Shown: piece by piece, positions 23,863-34,845 of the stretch
How positions within the stretch are numbered: the stretch's first letter is position 1
Layout: every line of letters begins with the position of its first letter
From: Cryptomeria japonica
Taxonomy: Eukaryota; Streptophyta; Pinopsida; Cupressales; Cupressaceae
NCBI RefSeq assembly: GCF_030272615.1
Contig: NC_081406.1
Coordinates: 480,658,900 to 480,722,899 of the forward strand
Length of the DNA stretch: 64,000 nt
Direction of reading: 5' to 3'
Translations under genes and position numbers: made by a program
Notes under the pieces: generated by a model
The model's input: the letters and a program-made list of their open reading frames with translations, nothing else
Told to the model about the DNA's origin: nothing
Database searches by the model: none

Positions 23863-25559
23863 AGTTTACTTCTTTCTTTCTAGCTAGATTTTACTGTTAT
23901 GTGCAGGTTTAGATAAAAAAATTCACTCATCTTGACTGGGTTTTCCATCTTTGCAATTTATTATTCTATCTCTATTATCATCATTGTTGTAAATTCATCC
24001 TATATATTCCATTCCAATTTTCTTTTTCTTGTTCTGCTATTTTTTCTTAACTACATTTTATGTGAAGACATACAATGCAATCTTTTTTTTCTCTTCAACA
24101 AATCATGAAACAAATCTGATAGCTAATAACTCAAATGGTAATGAAAACTAAAACAAAACCCCTTTTCAAATAAAAACCATTGGATACCAAACAAATAATT
24201 TTGTATGACCTTCCTGATTATTCACTCTATAATCATGTTTATAAGTTTAATTTTTCAATAAAAGTATTTATACTTGAGCTTCCTTTTCTCAAGTTGTTTT
24301 GTCCATATTTCACCATCTATAGCTAGACACTTTCCAAACAATATCAATTCTAAGTTCAAAACTTTCAATTCCATTGTTGAGTACTAATTTGTTGTCTGTG
24401 TCTTCAGGGAATTCCATTGGTCTGCATATCATTCAATCTTTGCCTAGATCACCTTCTAAAACCTCACACAGAACATACTTCAAAATTGCATAAGGATCCT
24501 TCCCGACGAGAACACTTTTAATAATCTTTACTCTTTGACACTCCTTCCATGATTTTCTTTCCTTCTTATCTGAGTAAGCACTCACATCACATTATGAAAA
24601 ATCCCAAGATCCATCCCATTGCTAGGATTTAAAATCAACACCGCTTGCTCATCACTAAACTCCACCTCTTCAAAATTTCAAAACACTCATTGCCTATGTT
24701 TTGACTACATCTGCTTCAATGGCCTACACATAAAATCATTTCAAATAAATTTCCTATGCACCTAAAAAACTATTCTCATAATGTCTAAGATCTTCAACTT
24801 ATCTTGCATTCTCACCATTGCACAGGTATAATGCAAACTCATGTTGCAATCAAGTGCTCAATTTTCTATAAAGACTTCACTATTAATACTCATCAATACT
24901 TCACCTAAAAATACTCTCCAAGAACATTTTGATCTTCATGATATCAAACATTCCCAATCATCATTACATTGGAGATCGGACTCACCCAATGAAAAATATA
25001 AACTTCCACCTATAATCGGGTTGCGAGTACAATATATCAACCTTTTATATTTGAAGAACATGGCTTAGCATTTTAACAACACCAAATATACAAACATCCC
25101 TTAATATCTCTCTTGAAAACTATTAACTCGGTTCCATAGAAAGACTCTAATGTATTCATTGATGCAAGTTGAATATTCTTTGGCCACTTTGGTTTTTATT
25201 CTCCCGCTTATCCTCCCAAAACTCAAATAATGCATCTATGTGATAAAGCATGTACAACCCTCGTCTATTTTATAGAACACAAACAAAGCATGCAAGGTTA
25301 GGATGGTTCAAAAGTGCCTCATTAATGCAAAGATTTTGAGAGATTTATTGCTAGATCTATTTGTGTATATTTGTTGCAAACTTTTCATTTCATTCAAATT
25401 GATACATATAAACAAGAACCCATTATTGATTTACAAGCTTCAAATCTTAGCTTGAGTGCATGAAACTAATTACTAACTACAAATGTATTTTTCACCATCG
25501 TATGTCATTAAAACTTCTCTGCAAACACCTTTTTTGTATCATGAATGCAGAAACCAAAG
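23863..25559. other. Anonymous AT-rich sequence, no gene
   Basis: No frame with a recognisable domain. The last five bases (25555-25559, CAAAG) are the probable left target duplication of Copia-A. Confidence 0.45.
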
Positions 25560-26488
25560 TATTGGCATTGCATGAAGATTGCATTGATGAAGCTAAGTGT
25601 TGTCATTGATGTCAATAGTAACTGGTAATGGAGTTGTATTGCAAATGGATAGTGATGTTGTTATGCAACCGATAGTTGAGCAGTGATGGAAACTAATATT
25701 GTTATGAAAGCAGAGATCAACCGGTAACCCCAACCAGTTGATATGCCAGACCCTAACTGGTGGAGCTTGGTGAATCGGTTATGTTGATCTATGATCGAAT
25801 GGTGATCGGAGATGGAGATGCCACATAAGCAGGATGCACATGATGAGTTTCAAAGTGATTTTGGCATGTAAAGATAACTATTTATCTTGGGAATGAGCAG
25901 ATGCATAGCATGAAGTGATAACCATTTGATGAGTTACAAGATTCGATATGCAGTGATCCAGGAGCGATCGAAGTTTATTGAACAATGTGTAGTTGATTTC
26001 TATGTAATCCAATGGTTATGATTGAACCCATATGTTTGTAATCTCTATGAGATTTGTTGGTTTTGTGATGTGTTATCGACCTATTGTATTTACGTATAAG
26101 GTTGATGAGTTGTTTTGTAATTGCATTGGAATATTTGTTAAGTGTGGTAGTGAGACTATTGCCGAACCAAAAGGAGCGTCTGCATAATTTTTTGAAGACA
26201 AATAGGAGCATAAAATGATTTGACTAAGCAAGATAGTGCTATTACTAGATCAGCAAAAACCTTGTTGTTCTCTAACCATTAAAAATAGTTAACTCCCCTA
26301 ACCTGGTAAGCTTTAACAGGCTTAGTGTTGTATAAATCCTCTAACCAAGTGATCCATTATCTTGGATTTCAAATACTCTACCGAGGTTACTCCTAACAAG
26401 GTATTTCCTTTAACAGGGTATTTTAGTGAATCCCTTAACCGGGTGGTCCCTTAACTGGGTGGTCCCTAACCGGATTTGTTCTTAGCAG
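25560..26488 (+). repeat. Copia-A left LTR, first part
   Basis: Aligns with 39362-40041 plus 47386-47620. Contains many CCTAAC(C)GGGT words; the phrase TTAACCGGGTGGTCCC is doubled here (about 26429-26461) but single in the right LTR, a small post-insertion duplication. Interrupted after AGCAG (26484-26488) by element B; the LTR resumes at 34270. Confidence 0.88.
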
Positions 26489-27319
26489 TGTTGGCATTCT
26501 ACACTCTTATGAGAATAGTTGATGTTGTTATTGATGGCAACCAACTAGCAAGTCATTGACAATTGGTTTCTACATGTCCGACATCACAAAGTTCATATGC
26601 CAGCAGACACCGGCACTGGCAAGCACTTCACCAGCATTCAGATTACATCGGCAACAAGCATACCAAAACTCCACCCGACATGGGATAAAGTTTTGTTTAT
26701 ATGAATTATATTGTAAATGTAATTATCTTTTGTAAGTCGACATGGTATTTCGTAAAAGACTCATATATGTACGAGATCTTATAGGTCATTTTGATATGAG
26801 ATAAATATAGGAGTTGTATGATATGTGTGTGAGAAGGCAATTTTATTGTATAAGGTGATATAGTTGACATCGAAGGTTTTGGTTATTGACTGAGCTTAAA
26901 TCGGTACTAAACCTAGCATTAGAGATGCTATTTTGAGCAGTACATTGTATTGGATTTGATAATCCACTTTTGTAGTCATTGTGACTCTTTATTGAGCAGT
27001 GAGCTCTAGGTTGTTGGCCTCCTTGCATGTGCAGGCCCCTCATTGTAAGTAGTATTTATTCATTGGACAATGAGTAAATATTGTGGGTTACAAACCCCAC
27101 TGAGGTTTTTCCCACACCGGGTTTCCTCATTAAATATCTTTTGTTATGATGTGTTTCTATGTTGTCTCTATTATTTATGTTTACTATATTAATTCTTATT
27201 TACTAGTACACTGTTTGGGGATGCAAAGTTATAAATAAGTTTAAATATTTTGTTAACCGGTTAGACACTGATTCGCCCCCTCCCTCTCAGTGTCTTTGGG
27301 ACTATCAATGAGTCTAACA
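26489..27319 (+). repeat. Element B left LTR
   Basis: Pairs with 33438-34269. Contains CATATATGTACGAG-type promoter-region sequence, the GGTTTTTCCCACACCGGGTTTCC-type phrase near 27100-27125, and a perfect nine-base-pair C-rich hairpin at 27263-27295. Ends immediately before the primer-binding site. Confidence 0.93.
27263..27295 (+). promoter_or_regulatory. Predicted C-rich-loop hairpin near the LTR 3' end (element B)
   Basis: AGACACTGA pairs perfectly with TCAGTGTCT around a loop TTCGCCCCCTCCCTC. It ends 24 nt before the LTR end and the primer-binding site. Counterparts: 34210-34245 (right LTR), 34718-34743 (Copia-A), 40076-40103 (Copia-C), 53033-53060 (Copia-D) and 30872-30909 (solo LTR). 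Outer stem bases differ but remain complementary. Confidence 0.65.
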
Positions 27320-27390
27320 ATTGGTATCAGAGCCTGGTCCTCTATTTGTAAAAGCTTAACAACTTGAGGGAGATTCTGACATAGGTACAG

Positions 27391-28012
27391 ATGGAGAACT
27401 TAAGGAAACAATTGGAAGGAGCTCTTAAAGATTTTGATGTAGAAAAATTGAAGAATATCAAACTTGAAGATGATCTGAGGATTGCTAAGGAATTGATTAA
27501 AGGATTTCAAGAAAATTTGGTTATAGCACAAAATACGAGAAAGGAACTTCATGATAAGATGCAGAATGATGATGATGAAAAAGAGACTCTCAGAGACATT
27601 GCAAATAAGTTCGGACAAGAAAAAAGTCATATGAAGAATGAAATGCAAGATATGACTATGAGATTATGTAAGGATATTGAAGATAGAAAGTAGAATGAAG
27701 AAGACTTGACTAGGAGACTTAATGATGCTGGAAATGAAAATCTAAGACTTGGTCATGAAAATGATATGTTAAAGACATATTCGATTCACATGCAACATGA
27801 TAAAGTTGAGCTTGTGAGACAAGGTGGAATTCTGGAAAATGAGTTGTCTACTGCAAATAAACACAAAGACAAATTCAAGAAAAGTTCAGAAGAACTTGAT
27901 GACATGCTTAAAAGATAGAAACTTGAGGGAGATACAAATGGACTCGGATTTGAACATGGAGAAAGTTTTGGTACTGCAAATAATCAAGATGAGAACAAAT
28001 CGGTAAGACAAC
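27391..28012 (+). pseudogene. Element B gag-like coiled-coil region
   Basis: Starts MENLRKQLEGALKDFD and continues with long charged helices (LEDDLRIAKELIKG, LHDKMQNDDDEKETL, HKDKFKKSSEELDDML) that have the heptad spacing and Lys/Glu content of a coiled coil. In-frame stops at about 27691 and 27916 and a frame change break it. Position right after the primer-binding site and the knuckles that follow support a gag role in particle assembly; no gag family motif is otherwise visible. Confidence 0.6.
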
Positions 28013-28015
28013 CTA

Positions 28016-28393
28016 ATGCTTATAAATTATGGGAAATATTTTTATTGCAATAAGTATGGTCATAGAGAAAATCAGTGTAGATTTAGAAATAATCAAAATT
28101 CAAACTCACCCACCGGTCAATGTTCCAAATGCAACAAAGTTGGTCATAATTCAGAAAATTGCAGAATGAATGTGAAATGCTTTGTTTGTGAAAGATTTGG
28201 GTATTTATCTAATCAATGCAGATCACAAACCGGTCAAGGAAATGGAAAGGCTATTCAGAGGAATAATGTAAATTGTTATGCATGCAACAAGATTGGACAT
28301 ATTGCAAAATTCTGTAGAAGCAAGAATGCACTGGCGAACATCAAAGGATCTAGTTTGAAGGGAAAAGAAAAGGTAGATAAAGTAAAGAAATAA
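28016..28393 (+). CDS. Element B zinc-knuckle (nucleocapsid-like) segment
   Basis: About 125 codons with four consecutive CCHC-type knuckles: YFYCNKYGHRENQC (first Cys lost), CSKCNKVGHNSENC (intact), CFVCERFGYLSNQC (His replaced by Tyr) and CYACNKIGHIAKFC (intact), then a Lys-rich tail. This is the RNA-binding arrangement of retroelement nucleocapsids, though most plant copia gags have only one knuckle. It continues the gag-like region after one break and ends at a TAA 400 bp before the next frame. Confidence 0.75.
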   Translation: MLINYGKYFYCNKYGHRENQCRFRNNQNSNSPTGQCSKCNKVGHNSENCRMNVKCFVCERFGYLSNQCRSQTGQGNGKAIQRNNVNCYACNKIGHIAKFCRSKNALANIKGSSLKGKEKVDKVKK

Positions 28394-28801
28394 TTTTCAA
28401 AACAATGGATTAAAAAGAGTGATCAAGGAACTAATGAAACTATCTCTACACCGGTAGAACAGAGTAATCCTCCATTAGCAAGAGATTCTTCATCTAACTA
28501 AGGAATAATCCTTAGGGGATATTGCAACAAGTTGAAGATCATGCATTCTACCCTCGGTTGATGGTGAGAAGATAAATTTCTTCTTTACCGGCATATGTGT
28601 TAAGTTTTCACTTAACCAATGAGCATTTAATGCAATTTAAAGAACCTTTTTTGGCTATAAAGCATCAGAAACCCTTATTTTGAACTCACTAAGCATTCAA
28701 ATAATTAGAGAGCATGAAACTAAGCAAAGGCATTATAAGGCGAAGCTGCAAAGTGATTTTCAAGCATTCAGAATTTCGGTTTAGAGGTATTTTTCTTTGA
28801 A
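28394..28801 (+). other. Spacer between the gag-like region and the long frame
   Basis: No supported gene; contains an early stretch still open in one frame and then many stops. A polypurine or promoter role is not evident. Confidence 0.4.
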
Positions 28802-31800
28802 ATGGCTTCCTCATCTTCTGTTCTAGAGTTTATTTTGAACCCTACTATTGTGGAAAATGTCAAATGCCCTAGACCTGTATTCAAGAGTATCCCTAAGATT
28901 GCAAAACAAGATGACTCTATTGGATCTTTTTCAAAAATTTCTAAGGGTGTAGCATTTGCAGAAGACCCTAGAATTTACATACATTGCAACATAGAAAACC
29001 TAGGGACTGGGGAGTTGAAGAAAATGTTTAATGAGGTTATTACCGATGGAAATAGTGTGATCAAACCCAAACATAAGATTGTGCAAGATTTAGGTTTTGT
29101 AGAGATTCTAAACATTCCCAAATTTCCAAAGGAAGTTGTTTGACTTGTATTAAGCAGAGTCCATGGAGAATTCATGTGGTTAGAGTCAGTTTGCAAGATA
29201 ACCAAGGATGTAATTAAGGTAGTTACTGGTTTACCTTCAACCGGTAGTAGGCTTGATAAAACCAAGAAGATACCTAACAGGGGAGTTATGGATTTAACCG
29301 GAGCCACATCTAATAATAGATCACTTAGAGTGAATGATGTTAAGGATATCAATGTGAGATATGTGAGTATGGTACTAGGTTACAAAGCAACTCATGCAAA
29401 TAGACTAAATTTTGTTTCTAGCCTATGTATTCAGAGTGCATATGAAATGGTAAACAATAATGCTAAGATTGATGTGTGTGAATGGATTAAGGATGAACTA
29501 CCTAAAGAAGATTAAGGGAGACAAGAAAGGCACTTTTCATTTTGGAAACCTTATGGTATGTCTGATGTTGTACTTTACCAAGGAGATACCCGACATAGGT
29601 CACAAGGATTTTGGTTATGATATCCTGATAGGAAGACAGATACAGGATGCTTTCACCGGTATGGGCACTGACAGTATTAAGAACATCATAGACTATTTCA
29701 AAACATTCCAATCTAAGATGAGAGAAAGAGAGAGACTACCACAAAGCATAGTTGACAAACATGACAAGGAAATCTATTTTGTGATTAAGAGAGATGAAAC
29801 CTGGATGGAAGTAGTAAGTCCTAGAACTATTTGGGTTACTGAGATGGGTTATGAGGTAGACCTATCTATTTTGGAAACTTATGCTAAAGCTCTACTTGGT
29901 GCACCAAGAGAGCCTTCTGAGAAATTATTTGAAAATGCAGAAACCATAGAGAGAAATTTATCTATGCAGAAAAGGACAAAGAGAAGAGAAAAATTTATTA
30001 TAGATGCCTCCAAGAAGGTAAAGGAAATCAAAGAAAATATCATGAACATCAGTGGTATATCAGCCAGTGAGCTTGAAGGGCTACAACCTGAAGCACATGT
30101 TTCACCGGTTGTAACATCCTTCGATACTGACAGTGGTAAGGCTATTGAGTTTAAGAGAGTAGAAAGGAAGAGTAAACCCTCACCAGTACCCTCTCCTTCA
30201 CCTAAGAAAACTAGGACACTAAGGAAGAAACAACAGGCAGTTAAGGAATCGAAGAAGAAGCTTACTCCTAAGAAGAAACAGACACTGGTTACTCCCAACA
30301 CTGAATGATCTATTGAATGAGATTACAGAGGAAGGTAATTTGTCTAATGTAAGTAAATGGTATATTTCCTCCAATGATTTTGAGAAAAACACAATTGAAG
30401 AAAGTATCATTTTGCACTTAGACATTTATAAGAAAGTTTTGATAGAAGTTATTGATGAGATTCCAAATGATCTATACATGAGACTAGAAGCCAAAAGGCT
30501 GTCTGTGATGGAATTGGATAAGAAATTCAAAGTTGAAGCACTCTTGGTTGTTCACCTGGTAAACTCTAAAGAAGAAATAGATGATCTTATTTCTGAAGCT
30601 AAGCGATCAGTATTTGTTAGTGGACACTGGCAAGTGAGCCTGATGGCTGGAAGGGTAAAAGAAGTTGCAGATGAGACTAGAGACAAATGGGATATATTCT
30701 TTGTAGAGAAAGAAAACAAAGAGGAAAGGAGAAAACCTAAGAAGACACTCAAAGTATATCAGGTGGACAAGGACAAGGGTAAAGGAAAAGTTAGTGGTAT
30801 TCCAAACATAAAGGTTACAAATAATCTTCCACCGCCACCTTTGGATACACCACCGATATGTTAGGTCCCAGAGACAATTGAGAGGGGGGGGGGGTTGAAT
30901 CAGTTGTCTAATAAATTCAAACAAAAAACAACTCAACCAACTTAATGCATAATACCGGTAAACCAGTTAAGTATGTCGATAGATAGTGTTAATAGTTAAT
31001 TGCTATACCGGTAAAGATTAATGCATGAAACATAAACACAAAGTCATCCACAACACATAACACCAATATTTGTACGTGGAAACCCTGTAAGGGGAAAAAC
31101 CACGGTGGGAAACCTTACCCACAATCAAATGATACTATTGCAGATAGTAAGTGTACATAAATGGGGTCTACACATGCAGAAAGGCCAACAGCCTAGAGCT
31201 CACTGCTCAATCACAAAATGGGAGTCACACTGACTACAATTGGATGATTAAATCCAATAAGAATGTACTACACAAAATAGCATCTTCATATGCTGGATTC
31301 AGTATTGGTGTAATGCTGATATGCTTCCACAAAAACCTAGCTTCTCCTTCAAATGATGTCTTCATGTATAGCTCTGCTTAATCTCACATATACCTTCACT
31401 TAGTTCTTTTTCGCATTCCCACATTCGATCTTACAAATAAGATCTTACATTTATACCATAACCTAAGACCAATTTTAGTAGGTCGGCTCTACAAGATATT
31501 ACAATAAAACATTTTACAAACAATATAATATCTGATGCAATAAACGATTAAACATGTTGTCTTAAAGCATTTACAACAATAATAAATCATCTCCATAGTG
31601 TGCCATGCTGATATGGAAAAGATAAACCTGTCGATGTAACCCTAGGTAACCCTGGACCCATTTGTCAGTAAAAGAAAATATGCAAATATCATTATACCAA
31701 TGATCAATTCTTCAAAACAAAGTGTCCACATGATGTCTTTGACATTACCAAGTGTCTTCCATATCATTCCAAGTGTCAATGAACCATATACCAATAACTG

Positions 31801-33111
31801 TGCAATAGTTACTTGTTTGTTGGTGAATGCTATCGGATCTCCAGAGTGCTAGTGCTTTAGTAGGTGTTGACATCAATGACAAAACCATACCAAAATACCA
31901 ACATGATACACATAGAAGATCCACTTGTTATTGATACTGAAGGTATAACTCTTGATAATACTATTTCAAAGTCTGAGATCCTCTTTACAATGAATGTAGA
32001 TACTCAAGAGGTAAACATTGTTGTGGACAAGGAAACTACAGAGGTTAAGACAGATAATTTTGATAATAGCAAGATTTTTGAGAAATCGACACAAACAGTT
32101 GAATCTCAAAAAACAAAGATACCAACTCAAACATAGCAACCGATAAAGACTAAAAAACCCAAAGAGAACAAAGGTACTAGCACAGGGCCACCAGAATCTG
32201 AGCAACCGGCAGTAGAACTTTCAAATAAACAAACTAAGGAAGAGGTTCATGTTGAGACTAAGAAACCAACAGTTACAGAGACATTGAAACAATCTGAGAA
32301 ACCAATAAAGGTAGAGGTGCAAACACAAACAGATCCACTGGAGGAAAATAAAAGTAAAATGGATACATCTGATGGAAACAAAGAGAATATAGTAAAGGTG
32401 ATTGGTCAGACATCTATTGAGATGAAATCTACAACTAAACCGAGTACATCTATAGGTGAATTCAGACCTACTAACATAACAAAGGTACTTTTGGATTCTA
32501 TTAAGAGGATAACTGATTGCAATGCACTAGCATTTAAGGCAATTGATAATACTTTACCTATCTTGAAAATGATTGCACCTACATGTCAGATAGATCACAT
32601 TAAGGATTCTTTAGGTAAATTGGACACACTGTCCAAATTCATTTATGATAATGTTATACTTATAGACAAGGTGAATGAGGATATCATAAAGGAGAGAGTT
32701 GAAAAAGAGAAAAACACATTCTTTGAAAACACCATAAAGAAATGTACCGATCATGTGGATACACTTTTACTAGTACTCAACTCTATAATTTTGGAGTATA
32801 AGGAATTATATAGGGAAGCATGTAAACCTCACTGTTTGATTGAGGACATTGATAAGGAGTTCAAGAAGACACACAAAGAAATTGATGACATTTCGGACAA
32901 TATTATAGGTTCATCCGGACTTATATCAGTTTTTGAGCAGGAAATGGCAGTTTTTGAGAAGTTAGAGAAACTTGAGAAAGAGAAGGCAAGAATAAGGTCT
33001 AATGCCTGGGAACTAAAAGACAAACTTGGTCTGAGGCTGGATAATTTGATTACTCAGAGAGCTGAATTATCTAAGGCAACAGTACAAGGAGAACGATCAC
33101 CGGAGCAGTAA
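28802..33111 (+). pseudogene. Element B long reading frame of unknown function, interrupted by a solo LTR
   Basis: Starts MASSSSVLEFILNPTIVENV and, allowing a stop at 29141 and a frame change near 29500, runs through three zones. The first (to about 29900) is globular, with VCKITKDVIKVVTGLPSTGS, VSMVLGYKATHANRLNF and LMLYFTKEIPDIGHKDFGY. The second is basic and Ser/Pro-rich (SPVPSPSPKKTRTLRKK). The third (31904-33111) is charged and helical, with Glu/Lys-Gln-Thr repeats, then a coiled-coil-like tail ending GERSPEQ. A frame change separates 30308 from the block starting 30313. The frame reads directly across the solo-LTR site: PP-I before 30859 and HIEDPLVID after 31903. I do not recognise the family; the GLP-x-x-G context loosely recalls plant transposon-associated domains, but that is a guess. 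Its length and survival suggest it was part of the replicating element. Confidence 0.6.
30859..31903 (-). mobile_element. Solo LTR of another copia-type family inside element B
   Basis: A 1045-bp segment that, on the minus strand, begins TGTTGGTATTTTGG and ends GGGACCTAACA. It is flanked by CGATA (30854-30858) and TGATA (31904-31908), a five-base duplication with one difference, and has no internal region: the product of LTR-LTR recombination. It carries the copia-LTR phrase GGGGAAAAACCACGGTGGGAA (in two parts around 31090-31112) and a C-rich hairpin (30872-30909). It splits the long frame of element B. Confidence 0.9.
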
Positions 33112-33410
33112 ATGCACTATCTCACCGGTATGATCCAATAGACAGAGGCAGCTTTAGATGACAACAATAAATTTATGCAGAGTCAAAATATGGTTTTAGC
33201 GAACATCTTTTAGATTATAACCAACCGGTTACAAACCTTGAGGTAGCATTTTTGTACTCATTTGATTATTTATAACATCCTTTGCCATTGATGTCAAAGG
33301 GGGAGTAGTGGAGAGAAAAATTCATGTACAGAGGAGATCACTTGCTCAGGGGGAGCACATCTTTTTTGGATTTCAGTTTTTGGATAACAGTTTTGATTTT
33401 TCTCATGAGT

Positions 33411-33490
33411 GTTGCCATCAATGCCAAAGGGGGAGATTGTTGGCATTCTACACTCTTATGAGAATAGTTGATGTTGTCATTGATGGCAAC
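33411..33490 (+). promoter_or_regulatory. Predicted stem-loop around the element B polypurine tract
   Basis: GTTGCCATCAATG (33411-33423) is the exact reverse complement of CATTGATGGCAAC (33478-33490); the 54-nt loop holds the polypurine tract and the LTR start. Equivalent arms flank the tract in Copia-D (GTTGACATCAATG/CATTGATGTCAAC, perfect) and, with one or two mismatches, in Copia-A and Copia-C. Arm sequences differ between families yet stay complementary. Role unknown. Confidence 0.6.
33426..33436 (+). promoter_or_regulatory. Element B polypurine tract
   Basis: AAAGGGGGAGA ends one base before the LTR start TGTTGG (33438); it would prime plus-strand DNA synthesis. A second copy of the motif (CAAAGGGGGAGTAG) lies upstream at about 33295. 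The tract sits in the loop of a perfect 13-bp inverted repeat (33411-33423 with 33478-33490). Confidence 0.85.
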
Positions 33491-34269
33491 CAACTGGCAA
33501 GTCACTAGCAATTGGTTTCTACATGCCCGACATCACAAACTTCATACACTAGTAGACACCGGTACTGACAGGCACTTCACTGGCATTCATATTACATCGG
33601 CAACAAGCATACTGAAACTCCACCCAACGTGGGATAAAGTTTTGTTTATATGAATTTTTTTGTAAATGTAATTATCTTTTGTAAGCCGACATGGTATATT
33701 ATAAAAGACTCATATATGTATGAGATCTTATAGGTCATTTTGATATGAGAGAAAGATAGGAGTTGTATGATATGTGTGTGAGAAGACAATTTTATTATAT
33801 AAGGTGACATAGTTGACAAAAAAGGTTTTGGTTATTGACTGAGCTTAAACCGGTACTGAACCTGGCATTAGAGATGTTGTTTTGAGCAGTACATTGTATT
33901 GGATTTGATAATCCACTTTTGTAGTCAGTGTGACTCTTTATTGAGCAGTGAGCTCTAGGTTGTTGGCCTCCCTACATATGCAAGCCCCTCATTGTAAGGA
34001 CTATTTATTCATTGGCCAGTGAGTAAATATTATGGGTCACAAATCCCACTGAGGTTTTTCCCACACCGGGTTTCCTCGTTAAATATCTTGTGTTATGGTA
34101 TTTCTATTTTGTCTCTATTATTTATGTTTACTGCATTAATTCTTATTTATCAGTACACTATTTTGGGATGCAAAGTTATAAATAAGTTTAAATATTTTGT
34201 TAACTGGTTAGACACTGATTCACCCACCCCCCCCTCTCAGTGTCTTTGGGACTATCATTGAATCTAACA
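33438..34269 (+). repeat. Element B right LTR
   Basis: Matches 26489-27319 with scattered substitutions and small length changes in the C-run of the hairpin (34210-34245). Followed by the target duplication AACAA. Confidence 0.93.
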
Positions 34270-34777
34270 AACAAGACATTATTGTATAAACTTCTAACAA
34301 GGCTTGGCTCCTAACCGGGTGAACTTCAGAAGAGTTCAAAATACTTGTGGGTATTCATCCCCGCCATGGTTTTTCCCATTTGGGTTTCCATGTAAAAAAT
34401 CATTGTGTCAAGTGGTGAATGCTTTTGTGGTTATGTTTTGATATGGTTGATATGTTAGCTAGTAAATTCACTTAGATATGATTAGATGACCGAAAGTGAT
34501 CTAAAATGAGCTATTACAGATATAAGTAAAGTGGTTTAATATTTTGGTTAAATGGTATGTGAGTTTTAGATCTATTACATTGTATTATTGATGTTTTAGT
34601 AAACCGATAAATTTTGATAGTACAGTATCAGTTTTGTTATAGTGTTTAAACCGGTAAGTTCAGTGATTGGTTTATGAGTTGGGATTAAGTTTGGTGAAAG
34701 TTTAGCTTGTTTTCTATCTATTGATTCACCCCCCCCTTAGTAGTTGACCAGATCCTTATTGTTTTATCATATTATCA
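34270..34777 (+). repeat. Copia-A left LTR, second part
   Basis: Resumes with AACAA (34270-34274), the second copy of the element B target duplication (ancestral AACAG, judging from the uninterrupted right LTR near 47618). Holds the widely conserved copia-LTR phrase GGTTTTTCCCATTTGGGTTTCC (split here for length: TTTTTCCCATTTGGG at about 34371) and a C-rich hairpin at 34718-34743. Ends ATCA, directly before the primer-binding site. Confidence 0.88.
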
Positions 34778-34845
34778 ATTGGTATCAGAGCATTTTAGGT
34801 TCTCGTGTATAAGCCTAATAGCTTGAGGTAAAGATCTAGGAGAAC

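Larger units (their letters stand above)
26489..34269 (+). mobile_element. Element B: pol-less LTR retrotransposon (LARD/TR-GAG-like)
   Basis: LTRs 26489-27319 and 33438-34269 (831 and 832 bp) are highly similar, start TGTTGGCATTCTACAC and end TCTAACA. The target duplication is AGCAG/AACAA, each one base from the AACAG of the uninterrupted site. The primer-binding site TGGTATCAGAGCC is at 27322-27334 and the polypurine tract at 33426-33436. The 6.1-kb interior has a coiled-coil frame, a four-knuckle frame and a long frame of unknown function, but no protease, integrase, reverse transcriptase or RNase H. It would depend on a copia element for replication, consistent with its copia-like termini. 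It inserted into the left LTR of Copia-A and was later hit by a solo LTR. Confidence 0.9.

Noticed and set aside
29879-30301. 140-codon hydrophobic frame on the minus strand
   Set aside because: Shadow of the Lys/Glu-rich plus-strand frame of element B.
31863-31908. Start codon of a new gene after 31864
   Set aside because: The first codons lie inside the solo LTR; the real frame continues from before the LTR.
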